From contig NZ_WNXX01000010.1 of assembly GCF_009733795.1 (NCBI RefSeq), positions 80,333 to 144,332 of the forward strand: a stretch of DNA of 64,000 nucleotides, read 5' to 3'. The translations under genes and the position numbers were made by a program. Within the stretch, counting starts at the first letter, position 1; the number at the start of each line of letters is the position of its first letter. The notes beneath the pieces were generated by a model. That model was not told the DNA's origin. It ran no database searches and saw only the letters and a program-made list of their open reading frames with translations. Shown in pieces: positions 6,810 through 16,706 of the stretch. This stretch comes from Actinotalea caeni (GTDB lineage Bacteria > Actinomycetota > Actinomycetes > Actinomycetales > Beutenbergiaceae).

Positions 6810-8378
6810 TCAGGTGCGGCGCAGGAGCGCGAGGAACATCGCGTCGGTGCCGTGCCGGTGCGGCCAGAGCTGGAGGAACGGTCCCCGCTGGTCGTCCAGG
6901 GGCGCGAGCGCGACCTCGGCGACCGCCGCCGTCGCGTCGAGCACCTCCGCCGGCGCCTTCTTGACGACGTCCTCGACCACCAGCCGGGTCTCGGCCAGGT
7001 GGGGCGAGCAGGTGACGTAGCCGATCAGGCCGCCCGGGCGGGTGGCCGCTATCGCCGAGCGCAGCAGGTCGCGCTGCAGCGGTCCGAGCGCGGCGAGGTC
7101 CGACGGCGACCGGCGCCACCGGGACTCCGGGCGGCGCCGCAGCGCCCCCAGCCCCGTGCACGGGACGTCGACGAGCACCCGGTCGTAGCGCTCGGCCTCC
7201 TCGGCGCCGACCTCGCGGCCGTCGCCCACCCGCACCTCGACGCGCACGCGCTCCGCCGCCGCGCCGACCGCGCGCTCGACGAGACGGGCGCGGTGGGCCG
7301 AGACCTCGTTGGCGACCAGCTCGCCGTCGGGCGCACGCTCGGCGAGCAGGGCGGCGAGCAGCGCCGCCTTCCCGCCCGGCCCCGCGCACAGGTCGAGCCA
7401 TCGCGTGTCGGTGCCCTCCAGCGGCGCGGAGGCCAGCGCCAGCGCCACCAGCTGGCTGCCCTCGTCCTGCACGCCGAGCCGGCCCTCGCGCACGCCGGGC
7501 AAGGCGCCGGGGTCGCCCGCGGCGAGGATGCGCGCGGTGCTCGCCCAGCGACCGGGCTCGGCGTCGGCGGGGACGTCGCCGTCGGCGACCAGTCCCGGGC
7601 GCGCGACCAGCGTCACCGCAGGAGCGGCGTTGTCGGCCTCGAGCAGCGCCGTCAGGTCGTCGGCCCCCGGCGGCGTCGCCGCCAGACCCTGCCGCAGCGC
7701 GCGCACCACCCAGCCGGGGTGCGAGTGCACGGCCGCGAGCCGCTCGACGTCGTCGGGCTGAGCGGCCGCGACCGCCTCGAGCCAGGCGTCCAGGTCCTGC
7801 TCGGCGACACGCCGCAGCACCGCGTTCACGAGCTGGCTGGGGCCCGTCCCGCACACCGACCGCGCGAGGCCGACGGTCTCCGAGACCGCGGCGTGGTCGG
7901 GCACGCGCATGCCCAGGATCTGGTGCACACCGAGCCGGAGCACGTCGAGCAGCGGCGCGTCGACGTCCTCGGGGCGCCGGTTGCCGGCCAGGGCGATCAC
8001 CGCGTCGTAGCGCCCGCGCAGCCGCAGCGTGCCGTAGGCGAGCTCGGTCGCGAACGCCGCGTCCCGGCCACGGATGCCGCGCTCGGCGAGCATCGGCGGC
8101 AGCACCAGGTTCGCGTAGGAGTCGGAGTCGGCGACCGCCCGGAGCGTGTCGAACGCGGCGCGCCGTGCCGGGTCGGTGCCGCGCGACCGCTCGCTCGGCC
8201 GCGACCGGGACCCCCCGCGCGGACGGCTGTCGCGGCCCCCGTGGCTGCGCTCGCCGCCGGTCCCACGAGCGTGGCCGCCACGCTCCGGCGGACCACCACG
8301 GCCGCGCCGGTCCTCGTCGCCGCGTCGGCGGTCGTCCCGGCTGCCGTCGCCGCGGCCGTGCCTGTCGCGGTCAGCCAT
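6810..8378 (-). CDS. rsmB: 16S rRNA m5C967 methyltransferase RsmB
   Basis: SAM-dependent methylation of C967 in 16S rRNA. The 522-aa protein begins with a roughly 70-residue Arg/Gly/Asp-rich tail ([10 protein letters not shown]...), then a NusB-like RNA-binding domain ([14 protein letters not shown]) and a Rossmann methyltransferase with SAM motif [18 protein letters not shown], catalytic [18 protein letters not shown] and second cysteine motif TCSPH. The long basic tail is an addition seen in several actinobacterial orthologues. The ATG overlaps the fmt stop by 8 nt, so translation is likely coupled. The two motif cysteines are both present, so the enzyme should be active. Confidence 0.95.
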   Translation of the reverse strand: MADRDRHGRGDGSRDDRRRGDEDRRGRGGPPERGGHARGTGGERSHGGRDSRPRGGSRSRPSERSRGTDPARRAAFDTLRAVADSDSYANLVLPPMLAERGIRGRDAAFATELAYGTLRLRGRYDAVIALAGNRRPEDVDAPLLDVLRLGVHQILGMRVPDHAAVSETVGLARSVCGTGPSQLVNAVLRRVAEQDLDAWLEAVAAAQPDDVERLAAVHSHPGWVVRALRQGLAATPPGADDLTALLEADNAAPAVTLVARPGLVADGDVPADAEPGRWASTARILAAGDPGALPGVREGRLGVQDEGSQLVALALASAPLEGTDTRWLDLCAGPGGKAALLAALLAERAPDGELVANEVSAHRARLVERAVGAAAERVRVEVRVGDGREVGAEEAERYDRVLVDVPCTGLGALRRRPESRWRRSPSDLAALGPLQRDLLRSAIAATRPGGLIGYVTCSPHLAETRLVVEDVVKKAPAEVLDATAAVAEVALAPLDDQRGPFLQLWPHRHGTDAMFLALLRRT

Positions 8379-9318
8379 CGGTGTCCCCGTCCACGTCGAA
8401 GGTCCAGCCCGGGTCGAGACGGGCACCGCGCGCCCAGTCGGCGGCGCTCATCCAGGGTCGGCCCGGCGGTGCGATCTCGCCCAGCCGGACCGGCGCCGTC
8501 GCGGTGCCGACCAGCACGCCGTCCGACGTGGTGCGGACCGCGCCGGGCGGCACGAACATCCGCAGCACCGTCGGCGTCACCGGGCCGAGCTTGTAGCGGG
8601 CGCCATCGTGCGTCGTCCACGCGCCGGGCGCCGGCGTGACACCACGCACCCGGCGGTCGACCACCTCCGCCGGCAGCCGCCAGTCGACGCGCGCGTCCTC
8701 GCTGCGCAGCGTCGGCGCGTGGCTGACGCCGTCGGTGGCCTGGGGACGCGGCTCCGCGGTGCCGTCGGCGATCGCGTCGAGGGTCGCGACGAGCAGCGGC
8801 GCGCCCGCGTGCGCGAGCCGCTCGAGCAACGACCCCGCGGTGTCGTCCGGTCGGATCGCCTCGGTCATCGTGCCCAGCACCGGCCCCGTGTCGAGGCCGG
8901 CCTCGATGAGGAACGTCGTCGCGCCGGTGATGTCGTCACCGGCCATCAGCGCGTGCTGCACGGGGGCGGCGCCACGCCAGGCCGGCAGCAGCGAGAAGTG
9001 CAGGTTCACCCAGCCCTGCGGTGGCAGCGACAGCGCGGGCTCGCGCAACAGCGCGCCGTAGGCCACGACGGCGGCGCACTCGACGTCGAGCTCGGCCAGC
9101 CGGGCCAGCGTCTCCTCCTCGTGCGGGCGGTTCGCCGTGATCACCGGGAGCCCAGCGGCCTCGGCGCGCTGGTGCACCGGGCTGGGGGTCAGGACGCGCT
9201 TGCGTCCCACCGGTGCCGGCGGGCGCGTGAGCACGCCGACCACCTCGTGACGGGAGTCGAGCAGCGCCTCGAGGGACGGGACCGCGACGGCGGGAGTCCC
9301 CGCGAACAGCACACGCAC
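8371..9318 (-). CDS. fmt: Methionyl-tRNA formyltransferase
   Basis: Formylates initiator Met-tRNA using 10-formyl-THF. The 315-aa product begins [20 protein letters not shown], has the catalytic segment [17 protein letters not shown] with its Asn-His-Asp set (GLDTGPVL follows) and ends with a beta-barrel tRNA-binding domain ([16 protein letters not shown]). The GTG at 9318 is the family start; no ribosome site is present, but TAGACT lies 7 nt upstream, so the mRNA is probably leaderless. It is the first gene of a fmt-rsmB-rpe unit. Confidence 0.96.
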   Translation of the reverse strand: MRVLFAGTPAVAVPSLEALLDSRHEVVGVLTRPPAPVGRKRVLTPSPVHQRAEAAGLPVITANRPHEEETLARLAELDVECAAVVAYGALLREPALSLPPQGWVNLHFSLLPAWRGAAPVQHALMAGDDITGATTFLIEAGLDTGPVLGTMTEAIRPDDTAGSLLERLAHAGAPLLVATLDAIADGTAEPRPQATDGVSHAPTLRSEDARVDWRLPAEVVDRRVRGVTPAPGAWTTHDGARYKLGPVTPTVLRMFVPPGAVRTTSDGVLVGTATAPVRLGEIAPPGRPWMSAADWARGARLDPGWTFDVDGDTDG

Positions 9319-9331
9319 GCGGGTCAGTCTA
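9319..9331 (-). promoter_or_regulatory. Leaderless promoter of fmt (-10 TAGACT)
   Basis: TAGACT at 9331-9326 on the minus strand precedes the fmt GTG by 7 nt. Its first three bases are the TAG stop codon of the preceding HAD gene, so stop codon and -10 hexamer are the same nucleotides. The assignment rests on position and recurrence in the window. Confidence 0.55.
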
Positions 9332-9952
9332 GGAACCGGCGGGCGCCACGCCGACACCGAGGTCGCGCAGCGCGGCCCGCAGGTCCTCGACGCCGGTGAA
9401 GAGGTGGGCGTGCAGGCCGGCGTCGTGCGCGGCCGCGACGTTCGCGCGGGTGTCATCGGTGAAGAACGTCCGCGCCGGGTCCAGCGCGTACCGCTCGACG
9501 AGCAGGGCGAAGATCTGCGGGTCGGGCTTGACCATCCCCTCGCGGCCGGAGACGAGGACGTCCTCGAGCATGCCGATCGCAGGAGCCACGACCGGCGCGT
9601 GGTGGAACGTCTCCGCGGACCAGTTGGTCAGCCCGAGCAGCCGCATCCCGAGGTCGCGCAGCTCGGCCACCAGCTCCGCGGAGCCCGGCACCGGCCCGGT
9701 GAGGGAACCGGCGAAGTCCTGCCAGTAGGCGTCGAGCGTCGCGACGTGGTGCGGCGCACGGGCCTCGAGCTGCGCCCTGGCCTCGGCGTAGGGCACGCCG
9801 CCGTCGAGGCTGCGGTTGAGCTCGTGGAAGCCGGACTCGTCGAGGAAGGCGTCGATCTCCGCGTCGCTGAGGCTCCTCGACCAGACCCGACGCGGGTCCC
9901 AGCCCACCAGCACGTTGCCGAGGTCGAAGACGACCGTGGTCACCTGTGTCAC
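9329..9952 (-). CDS. HAD-superfamily hydrolase (YihX-like phosphatase)
   Basis: Predicted small-molecule phosphatase, 207 aa, of HAD subfamily IA. Motif I is [13 protein letters not shown] (nucleophile Asp and the second Asp replaced by Asn in DLGNV, as in YihX/haloacid dehalogenase-like members), motif II is GLTNWS, motif III is the KPDPQIF lysine, and motif IV is [10 protein letters not shown]. The cap domain lies between motifs I and II. The start used is GTG at 9952; a GTG three codons later (VTTVVFDL) is equally possible and would be nearer the expected distance from TAGGGC at 9959. The substrate is not predictable; YihX-type enzymes act on sugar phosphates such as glucose 1-phosphate. 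Confidence 0.8.
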   Translation of the reverse strand: MTQVTTVVFDLGNVLVGWDPRRVWSRSLSDAEIDAFLDESGFHELNRSLDGGVPYAEARAQLEARAPHHVATLDAYWQDFAGSLTGPVPGSAELVAELRDLGMRLLGLTNWSAETFHHAPVVAPAIGMLEDVLVSGREGMVKPDPQIFALLVERYALDPARTFFTDDTRANVAAAHDAGLHAHLFTGVEDLRAALRDLGVGVAPAGS

Positions 9953-9974
9953 GGCCCTACCCCATCACACCCGT

Positions 9975-9995
9975 CGCGCGGCGTGCGACCGCGCG
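9975..9995 (-). terminator. Hairpin after the lacI-type gene
   Basis: CGCGCGG and CCGCGCG form a 7-bp stem with a 7-nt loop, just past the stop codon of the LacI regulator and before the HAD gene. No U-tract follows. A moderate candidate for termination. Confidence 0.35.
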
Positions 9996-9997
9996 GC

Positions 9998-11020
9998 TCA
10001 GGCGGCGGGCGGGGCGCTGCTCTCGCGCACGACGAGCTCGGTCGCGAGCTCGACACGGCGCAGCGGCGGCTCCTGCCCACGCGCCAGCGCCACCAGCATC
10101 TGGGTGGCGGTGCGCGACATCGCCTGCAGCGGCTGGTCGACCGTCGTCAGCGCGGGGCCGACCCACTCGGTCAGCGGCAGGTTGTCGTAGCCGACGACCG
10201 ACACGTCGCGCGGCACCTCCAGACCACGCTCGCGGGCCGCGCGCAGCACACCGAGCGCCTGCAGGTCGGAGCCCGCGAAGATCGCGGTCGGTCGCTCGGG
10301 CAGCGACAGCAGCGCGAGCCCGTGCTCGTAGCCGGCGGACACGCTGAAGTCGCCCCAGCGCACCAGGGCCGGGTCGGTCGCGACGCCGGCGTTGTCGTGC
10401 GCCGAGCGGTAGCCGTCGACCCGGGCGCGCGAGCACAGCACGTCGCTCGGCCCTGAGATCATCGCGATCCGCCGGTGGCCGAGCTCGATCAGGTGCGACG
10501 TCGCTGCCAGGCCGCCGTGCCAGTTGTTCGAGCCGACCGTCGGGACGTCCTTCGGGAGCTCGCCCTCGGTGTCGATCACGACGAACGGGATCGACCGCGA
10601 CTCGAGCTGGTGCCGCTGGCCCGCGCTCAGGCTCGACTGCGCGAGCAGCACCCCGATCGGGCGGCGCGCCAGCACGGCGTCGAGCCAGGACTGCTCGGGG
10701 CGGTGCCGGCCGCCGAGCTCGCTGAGGACCACGCCGATGCCGTGCTCGGCGGCCGCGGCCTCGACACCGCGGATGATCTCGAGCGCCCAGTCGTTGTCGA
10801 ACTCGTGGAAGCACAGGTCGAGCAGCGGCGGGCCGCTGCTCGCAGGACCCCGCCCCCGGCGGCGGTACTGGTGCCGCGCGAGCACCTCCTCGACGGTGGC
10901 ACGGGTGCGCGGCGACACGTCGGGGCGCCCGTTGAGCACCTTCGACACGGTCGGCACCGAGACACCGGCCTCGGCCGCGATGACCGCGATCGTCGTCCGC
11001 CCGCTCGGCTGGCTCGCCAT
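9998..11020 (-). CDS. LacI-family transcriptional regulator (xylose/xylan type)
   Basis: DNA-binding repressor, 340 aa. The N-terminal helix-turn-helix is IAVIAAEAGVSVPTVSKVLN followed by the hinge helix (YRRRGRGPASSG); the C-terminal periplasmic-binding-like sugar sensor includes WALEIIRGVE, GSNNWHGG, HRRIAMISGP and AIFAGSDLQALGVL. The sequence most resembles actinobacterial regulators of xylose/xylan utilisation; no sugar gene is adjacent, so its regulon must be elsewhere. The ATG has GGGAGAG upstream. Two copies of CAACTTTCG (11061 and 11155) flank its promoter and may be autoregulatory half-sites. The ligand is inferred and uncertain. Confidence 0.85.
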   Translation of the reverse strand: MASQPSGRTTIAVIAAEAGVSVPTVSKVLNGRPDVSPRTRATVEEVLARHQYRRRGRGPASSGPPLLDLCFHEFDNDWALEIIRGVEAAAAEHGIGVVLSELGGRHRPEQSWLDAVLARRPIGVLLAQSSLSAGQRHQLESRSIPFVVIDTEGELPKDVPTVGSNNWHGGLAATSHLIELGHRRIAMISGPSDVLCSRARVDGYRSAHDNAGVATDPALVRWGDFSVSAGYEHGLALLSLPERPTAIFAGSDLQALGVLRAARERGLEVPRDVSVVGYDNLPLTEWVGPALTTVDQPLQAMSRTATQMLVALARGQEPPLRRVELATELVVRESSAPPAA

Positions 11021-11060
11021 CCTGCTCTCCCTGCCCTGCCCGACGACGCCGACGACGCCG

Positions 11061-11163
11061 CAACTTTCGAGCACAGTAGCATCGTGCGATGCCCTGACCT
11101 GGCCACCTGCGGCCCTCGACACGCCGACGCCAGGCACGGGAGCGAACCGGACTGCAACTTTCG
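11061..11163 (-). promoter_or_regulatory. Candidate promoter and operator half-sites of the lacI-type gene
   Basis: CAACTTTCG occurs at 11061-11069 and again at 11155-11163 (CGAAAGTTG in transcript sense). TACTGT, a plausible -10, ends 5 nt before the downstream copy, which would therefore overlap the transcription start. Xylose-type LacI proteins in actinobacteria bind CGAAA-containing palindromes, and these look like half-sites. The rest of the 164-nt space between priA and this gene shows nothing else. Confidence 0.4.
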
Positions 11164-11184
11164 GCGCGTGATCCGAAATGTCGG

Positions 11185-13230
11185 TCAGGCCCCAGGGTCG
11201 ATCTCCAGGCGCACAACGGGCTCCTTGTGCGCGCTGCGCACGGCCTGCGCGGCCTTGAGCGCCGCCGCCAGCGCGGCCCCGTCGGACCGGGGCACCCGCA
11301 CCAGCGCCCGGGCGCGCTCCTCGCCCTGCTCGTCGAGCACGGGCTGCGGGCCCAGCACCTCCGCCGACGCCGGCAGCCGCGCACGCGCCAGCAGGTCGCG
11401 CACCGCTGCCCACTCCCCCGTGGCCGCCGCCATCCGCGCCACCGGTGGGAACCCCAGCTCCTCGCGCTCGCCGAGCTCGCGCTGCGCGTAGCCGCTCGGG
11501 TCCCAGCGCAGCAGCGCCTGTGCCGGCGCCTGGGGCGGCTGCCCGAGCAGCATCACCTGGCCGTCGGCCCGGACGAGCGCGGCCGCGTTGAACCAGCGGC
11601 GCAGCGCCTCCACCGAGGCGTCGAGGTCGTCGCGCGCGGCCATCAGACCGCCGTCGAGCAGGACGGCGGCACGGTAGCCCTCCGCCGCGACCGGCTCGGC
11701 GCCCGGTGTCGCGATCACCAGCCGCGGCCGCTCGTCGACCCCACCGCTCACGCCGCCGTCACGACCGGAGGTGAGCACGGGTACGCCGGGGAAGGCGCGG
11801 CCCAGCTCCTCCGCGGTGCGTCCGGCACCGACGCGCGCCGCGCGCACCTCGGTGGCGGCGCACTCGCTGCACGCCCACCCCGTGGCGCGCCGGCCGCACC
11901 AGCGGCACACAGGTGAGGCCGAGCGGCCCGGGAGGCCGAGCGGCCCGTGGCAGGCCGGGCAGCGCGCCGGCGCCCGGCAGCGGGCGCACGCCACCACCGG
12001 CAGGTAGCCCGCACGCGGCACCTGCACGAGCACCGGCCCGTGCTCGAGCGCGCGACGCACGAGCTCCCAGGCCGGCCGGGGGAACCGCGCGGCCGCGGCC
12101 GGGCCCTCCCGGGCCAGGTCGACGTCGCTGGGCACCACGACCCGGGGCGTGCGCTCGCGCACCACGGCCCGCTCCGACGCCAGCGACCGGGCCCAGCCGT
12201 CCACGACCAGCTGCTCGGCCGCCGGGGTGCGCGCGTAGCCGGCGAGCAGCACGGCGGCGCCCTCGAGCTCGGCGCGCTGGAGGAGGACCTCGCGAGCGTG
12301 CCAGTACGGCGCGCGCGGCTCGGCGTAGAGGTCGTCGCCGTCGTCCCAGCACACGAGCAGCCCCAGGTCGCGCACCGGCGCGAACACCGCCGACCGGGTG
12401 CCCACGACCACCTGGGTGCGACCCAGCAGTGCCAGCAGGAACCGGCGGTAGCGCGCCGAGCGGCCCAGCTCGGCGGTGAGCACGACGTGCTCGACGCCCG
12501 CCTGCTCGAGCGCGGCCGCGACCGTCTCGACGTCGCGCTGGTCGGGCGCCAGCACGACCGCTCCCCTGCCCGAGCGCCGCACCGCGCGCACCGCCGCGGC
12601 CACGGCGGCCGGCCAGGCACGGTCGGGCCCGGGCGCGGGCAGCGCCGACCACACCGCTCGCGGCGACTCCCCCGCCGTCAACCGGTGCAGGAACGCCGCG
12701 CCACCGGGCACGTCCGCCCAGGCCAGCAGGTCGCTCGGCTCCGGCTCGGGCTGTTCGCTCTGAGCGAACAGCCCGCCCGTGATGCGCGGTGTCGGCTCGC
12801 TCCCGGCCTCCTCGGACGCTGCCAGCACCGCGGCCTCGGCACCGGCGTGCCGGGGCGGCAGCGCCAGCCGGAGCACGTCGGAGGTCGTGCCCGCGTAGCG
12901 CTCGGCGACCGCACGAGCGAGCGCGAGCACCTGGGGCGCGAGCACCGGCACCGGCCCCGCGACCCGCCGGATCGGGGTCAGCTCACCCGCGTGGCTGCTC
13001 GCCGCCGTGCGCCCGACGACGTACCCGTCGCGCTCGCGCCCGGCGAACCGCAGCTTCACGCGCACGCCCACGCGCACGTCGTCGTCCAGCTCGCGCGGGA
13101 TCCCGTAGTCGAAGGGGCGGTCGAGGTGCGGCAGCGGCACGTCGACGAGCACCTGCGCGACACCCGCCCAGCGCTGGGGCGACGGCGCGGGCTCGGCGCG
13201 CGGGTCGAGGAGGCTGGGCTGCTCGGTCAC
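11185..13230 (-). CDS. priA: Primosomal protein N' (PriA), degenerate actinobacterial form
   Basis: Replication-restart protein related to PriA helicase, 681 aa. The N-terminal 3'-DNA-binding region contains ARVLVDVPLPHLDRPFDYGIP-type sequence (QVLVDVPLPHLDRPFDY) and the C-terminal half has the zinc-binding Cys cluster CARCRAPARCPACHG ... CRWCG ... CSEC. The expected Walker A GSGKT is absent; its place reads AVRRSGRGAVVLAPDQRD, and the DEAH box is CWDDGDDLYAEPRAPY. Actinobacterial PriA is known for lost ATPase motifs, so it is probably a structural rather than helicase protein. GTG start, 7 nt after the metK stop. Confidence 0.9.
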   Translation of the reverse strand: MTEQPSLLDPRAEPAPSPQRWAGVAQVLVDVPLPHLDRPFDYGIPRELDDDVRVGVRVKLRFAGRERDGYVVGRTAASSHAGELTPIRRVAGPVPVLAPQVLALARAVAERYAGTTSDVLRLALPPRHAGAEAAVLAASEEAGSEPTPRITGGLFAQSEQPEPEPSDLLAWADVPGGAAFLHRLTAGESPRAVWSALPAPGPDRAWPAAVAAAVRAVRRSGRGAVVLAPDQRDVETVAAALEQAGVEHVVLTAELGRSARYRRFLLALLGRTQVVVGTRSAVFAPVRDLGLLVCWDDGDDLYAEPRAPYWHAREVLLQRAELEGAAVLLAGYARTPAAEQLVVDGWARSLASERAVVRERTPRVVVPSDVDLAREGPAAAARFPRPAWELVRRALEHGPVLVQVPRAGYLPVVACARCRAPARCPACHGPLGLPGRSASPVCRWCGRRATGWACSECAATEVRAARVGAGRTAEELGRAFPGVPVLTSGRDGGVSGGVDERPRLVIATPGAEPVAAEGYRAAVLLDGGLMAARDDLDASVEALRRWFNAAALVRADGQVMLLGQPPQAPAQALLRWDPSGYAQRELGEREELGFPPVARMAAATGEWAAVRDLLARARLPASAEVLGPQPVLDEQGEERARALVRVPRSDGAALAAALKAAQAVRSAHKEPVVRLEIDPGA

Positions 13231-13237
13231 GCGTCGG

Positions 13238-14443
13238 TCAGCGCACCGCGTCCCGCAACGCGTCGACGCGGTCGGTGCGCTCCCACGTGAACTCGGGCAG
13301 CTCGCGCCCGAAGTGACCGTAGTTGGCGGTCTTGGCGTAGATCGGCCGCAGCAGGTCGAGCTCGGCGATGATCGCGGCCGGCCGCAGGTCGAACACCGTC
13401 TCGATCGCCCCGACGATACGGTCGACGGGCACGGTCTCGGTCCCGAACGTCTCCACGTGCACCGCGACCGGGTGGGCGCGCCCGATCGCGTACGACACCT
13501 GCAGCTCGCACCGGCGCGCGAGCCCGGCGGCCACGACGTTCTTGGCGACCCACCGCATCGCGTAGCTCGCCGACCGGTCGACCTTCGAGGGGTCCTTGCC
13601 GCTGAAGGCGCCACCGCCGTGACGTGCCGCGCCGCCGTAGGTGTCGACGATGATCTTCCGGCCGGTGAGCCCGGCGTCACCCATCGGTCCGCCGATGACG
13701 AACATCCCGGTGGGGTTGAGGATCAGCCGCGGCGAGGAGACGTCGATGCCGGTCTCCTCGGCGATCTGCCGCAGCACCGGCTCGATGACCGCCGAGCGCA
13801 GCGTCGGCGCGAGCGTGCGCTCGACGTCGACGGTCTCGTCGTGCTGGGCCGACATCACCACGGTGTGCACGGCGACCGGGCGGTCGTCCTCGTAGGCGAT
13901 CGTCACCTGGGTCTTGCCGTCGGGCCGCAGGAACGGCACCTGCCCGTTCTTGCGCACCTCGGTCAGCCGCGCCGACAGACGGTGCGCCAGCAGGATCGGC
14001 AGCGGCATCAGCTGCCGCGTCTCGTCGGAGGCGTAGCCGAACATCAGGCCTTGGTCGCCGGCGCCCTGGAGGTCGTAGGGGTCCTGCTCGGAGGCGCCCT
14101 GGCGCACCTCGAGCGAGGTGTTCACGCCCTGGGCGATGTCGTCGGACTGCTGGCCGATCGAGATCGAGACGCCGCAGGAGTCGCCGTCGAACCCGACGCG
14201 GGAGGAGGTGTAGCCGATGCCGGTGACGACGTCGCGCACGATGCGCGGGATCTCGACGTAGCCGCTGGTCGTCACCTCGCCGGCGACGTGCACGAGGCCG
14301 GTCGTCACCATCGTCTCCACGGCGACCCGGGCGTGCGGGTCGTGGCGCAGCATCGCGTCGAGGATCGCGTCGGAGATCTGGTCGCAGATCTTGTCCGGAT
14401 GACCCTCGGTGACGGACTCGGAGGTGAACAGGCGGGAGGTCAC
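13238..14443 (-). CDS. metK: S-adenosylmethionine synthetase
   Basis: Makes SAM from methionine and ATP. The 401-aa protein is full length with [24 protein letters not shown] N-terminus ([10 protein letters not shown]), the [15 protein letters not shown] motif, [11 protein letters not shown] and the [16 protein letters not shown] signature loop. The start is GTG in a 4-nt GTGA overlap with coaBC; priA follows after 7 nt. There is no SAM riboswitch or leader: it is cotranscribed with coaBC and probably rpoZ, the conserved actinobacterial order. Confidence 0.98.
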   Translation of the reverse strand: MTSRLFTSESVTEGHPDKICDQISDAILDAMLRHDPHARVAVETMVTTGLVHVAGEVTTSGYVEIPRIVRDVVTGIGYTSSRVGFDGDSCGVSISIGQQSDDIAQGVNTSLEVRQGASEQDPYDLQGAGDQGLMFGYASDETRQLMPLPILLAHRLSARLTEVRKNGQVPFLRPDGKTQVTIAYEDDRPVAVHTVVMSAQHDETVDVERTLAPTLRSAVIEPVLRQIAEETGIDVSSPRLILNPTGMFVIGGPMGDAGLTGRKIIVDTYGGAARHGGGAFSGKDPSKVDRSASYAMRWVAKNVVAAGLARRCELQVSYAIGRAHPVAVHVETFGTETVPVDRIVGAIETVFDLRPAAIIAELDLLRPIYAKTANYGHFGRELPEFTWERTDRVDALRDAVR

Positions 14444-15693
14444 CGTGGCAGCGTAGTGGGCGCCGCCGACGTCTCCGGAGCAGCGCCGTCCGCGTCTCGT
14501 GCCAGCAGCGCGACGACGGCGTCCAGCAGCCCGCGCGCGACGTCCGCCTTGCTCCCGCTCGCCTCGGTGACGACCTCGCCGGCGGCGTCGAGCACGACGA
14601 CCGCGTTCGGCACGTCGCCGAACCCGGTGCCGGCGCCGACGGCGTTGACGGCGAGCAGGTCCGCACCCTTGCGGCGCGCCTTGGCGCGGCCGTGGTCGAG
14701 CACGCTGCCGTGCTCGTCACCGGTCTCGGCCGCGAAGCCGACGACCACCTGGCCCGGCCGCGCCCCGGCGACGAGACCGGCGAGGACGTCCGGGTTCTCG
14801 ACGAGGGAGATCGTCAGCCCGTCTCCCGACTTCTTGACCTTCGCGTCGGCGACGGCGGCGGGGCGGTAGTCCGCGACCGCGGCGGCCATGACGAGCACGT
14901 CGGCGGTCGAGGCGCGCTCGGTCATCGCCTCCTGGAGCTGCGCGGTCGTCTCGACCGTGACGACCTCGACGCCGTCGGGCAGCAGGGCCGCGTCGACGTT
15001 GGCGGCGACCAGGGTGACGTCGGCACCTCGGCGGGCGGCGTCGGTCGCGATCGCGACGCCCTGCCGGCCCGACGAGCGGTTGCCGAGGAACCGCACCGGG
15101 TCCAGCGGCTCGCGCGTGCCGCCCGCGCTGACGACGACGCGGCGGCCTGCGAGGTCCTGCGCCGCGGGCGGCTCGACCAGCGCGAGCGCAGCGGCGGCGA
15201 TCGCCTCGGGCTCGGGGAGCCGGCCGGGGCCGGAGTCGGCGCCGGTGAGGCGGCCGTCGTCGGGGTCGAGCACGTGCACGCCGCGGTCGCGCAGCGTCGC
15301 GACGTTCGCGACGGTCGCGGGGTGGTGCCACATCTCCGTGTGCATCGCCGGCGCCATCAGCACCGGGCAGGTGGCGGTGAGCAGGGTCGCGGTGAGCAGG
15401 TCGTCCGCGAGGCCGGCGGCTGCGCGCGCCAGCAGGTCGGCCGTGGCCGGCGCGACGACGACAAGGTCGGCCTCGCGTCCGATGCGCACGTGCTCGACGG
15501 CGTCGGCGCCCTCGAAGACCGACGTGGTCACCGGTCGGCCCGACAGGGCCTCCCAGGTGACGGCGCCGACGAACTCCAGCGCGGCCGGCGTCGGGACGAC
15601 GCGCACGTCGTGACCGGCCTCGCGCAGCAGCCGCAGCAGCAGCGCGGCCTTGTAGGCGGCGATGCCGCCCGCGACGCCCAGGACGATGCGCAC
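14440..15693 (-). CDS. coaBC: Bifunctional phosphopantothenoylcysteine decarboxylase/synthetase
   Basis: Two consecutive steps of coenzyme A synthesis: CTP-dependent ligation of cysteine to 4'-phosphopantothenate (CoaB) and FMN-dependent decarboxylation (CoaC). The 417-aa protein has the CoaC flavodoxin-like N-terminus ([19 protein letters not shown], catalytic [11 protein letters not shown]) and a CoaB domain ([44 protein letters not shown]). It needs FMN, linking it to the flavin supply encoded elsewhere in the window. GTG start with AGAAGGGGG upstream; the 3' end overlaps metK by 4 nt. Confidence 0.97.
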   Translation of the reverse strand: MRIVLGVAGGIAAYKAALLLRLLREAGHDVRVVPTPAALEFVGAVTWEALSGRPVTTSVFEGADAVEHVRIGREADLVVVAPATADLLARAAAGLADDLLTATLLTATCPVLMAPAMHTEMWHHPATVANVATLRDRGVHVLDPDDGRLTGADSGPGRLPEPEAIAAAALALVEPPAAQDLAGRRVVVSAGGTREPLDPVRFLGNRSSGRQGVAIATDAARRGADVTLVAANVDAALLPDGVEVVTVETTAQLQEAMTERASTADVLVMAAAVADYRPAAVADAKVKKSGDGLTISLVENPDVLAGLVAGARPGQVVVGFAAETGDEHGSVLDHGRAKARRKGADLLAVNAVGAGTGFGDVPNAVVVLDAAGEVVTEASGSKADVARGLLDAVVALLARDADGAAPETSAAPTTLPR

Positions 15694-15746
15694 GCCGAGG
15701 CCCCCTTCTCCGAGCTCGTCGACCGGTTCGCGCGGTGCGAGGAGGC

Positions 15747-16010
15747 TCAGTCCTCCTCGGGCTCCACGGTCAGCAGGCCGGCGCTGATCTCGCGCATCGC
15801 GATCGACAGCGGCTTCTCCTGCGGCTCGGTCTCGACGAGCGGGCCCACGTACTCGAGCAGACCCTCGTTGAGCTGCGCGTAGTAGGAGTTGATCTGGCGC
15901 GCGCGCTTGGCGGCCCAGATCACCAGGGCGTACTTGGAGTCGACGTGCTCGAGGAGGGTGTCGATCGGCGGATCGGTGATGCCCTCGGGCTGGGCGACGG
16001 TTCCGGACAT
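15747..16010 (-). CDS. rpoZ: RNA polymerase omega subunit
   Basis: Small subunit that helps assemble RNA polymerase by clamping beta'. The 87-aa product has the family core [24 protein letters not shown] (given as [15 protein letters not shown] and [12 protein letters not shown]) and the C-terminal [15 protein letters not shown]. The ATG at 16010 has GAGG 8 nt upstream; a longer in-frame reading upstream is not homologous to the family. It sits between gmk and coaBC, the standard actinobacterial position, with its own -10 candidate at 16101. Confidence 0.95.
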   Translation of the reverse strand: MSGTVAQPEGITDPPIDTLLEHVDSKYALVIWAAKRARQINSYYAQLNEGLLEYVGPLVETEPQEKPLSIAMREISAGLLTVEPEED

Positions 16011-16100
16011 GTCAAAGACCTCGCAGGGAGTGACGACGGTGGGCACGACCACGCGCCGGGTACCGGCGCGGCGCACAGGACGGCACGATGGCCGTGGGCC

Positions 16101-16106
16101 AGTCTA
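16101..16106 (-). promoter_or_regulatory. -10-like element upstream of rpoZ
   Basis: TAGACT on the minus strand, overlapping the last codon and stop of gmk. Transcription would start about 80 nt upstream of the rpoZ ATG, giving an independent promoter for rpoZ-coaBC-metK. The hexamer recurs in the window; no clear -35 is visible. Confidence 0.45.
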
Positions 16107-16706
16107 CCCGTCCTCGCCCCGGATCAGGGCGACCAGCTCGTCGGTGGCGCGCGTCACGTCGTCGTTGACGATCGTGTGGTCGAACTCCGACACCGCCGCC
16201 ATCTCGATCCGGGCGGTCGCGAGACGCCGCTCCCGCTCCTCGGGGGTCTCGGTGCCGCGCCCGACGAGCCGCCGCACGAGCTCCTCCCAGGTGGGCGGCG
16301 CGAGGAACACGAAGCGCGCCTCGGGCATCGTGATGCGCACCTGGCGCGCGCCCTGCAGGTCGATCTCCAGCAGCACCGGCCGGCCCTCGGCGAGCCGTTC
16401 CTCGACCGGGCCGCGCGGCGTGCCGTAGTGGTGGCGGCCGTGGACGACGGCGTGCTCGAGGAACTCCCCGCGCGCCACCATGTCGGCGAACTCCTCCGGG
16501 GAGAGGAACAGGTAGTGGACGCCGTCGATCTCGCCCGGCCGCGGCGGCCGCGTGGTCGCCGAGACCGAGAGCCAGATGTCGGGGTACCGCGCGCGGATGT
16601 CCGCCGAGACCGTGCCCTTGCCGACGGCGGTCGGGCCCGCCAGCACCGTCAGGCGGGCCGGGGCGGGCGTGTCGTCGGTCCGGCTCGCGGGAGCCGGCTC
16701 AGCCAA
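16104..16706 (-). CDS. gmk: Guanylate kinase
   Basis: Phosphorylates GMP to GDP with ATP. The product of about 200 aa has the P-loop [16 protein letters not shown], the GMP-binding segment [19 protein letters not shown], the YGTP loop and [11 protein letters not shown], ending with the lid region [12 protein letters not shown]. Start choice: a TTG overlapping the mihF stop by 8 nt ([11 protein letters not shown] follows) gives a short leader before the P-loop; an upstream in-frame codon at 16748 would overlap mihF by 50 nt and is less likely. It is coupled to mihF, as in mycobacteria. Confidence 0.93.
   Translation of the reverse strand: MAEPAPASRTDDTPAPARLTVLAGPTAVGKGTVSADIRARYPDIWLSVSATTRPPRPGEIDGVHYLFLSPEEFADMVARGEFLEHAVVHGRHHYGTPRGPVEERLAEGRPVLLEIDLQGARQVRITMPEARFVFLAPPTWEELVRRLVGRGTETPEERERRLATARIEMAAVSEFDHTIVNDDVTRATDELVALIRGEDG

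Noticed and set aside
14444..15746. Possible SAM riboswitch or leader for metK
   Set aside because: metK begins in a 4-nt overlap with coaBC, so there is no space for one.
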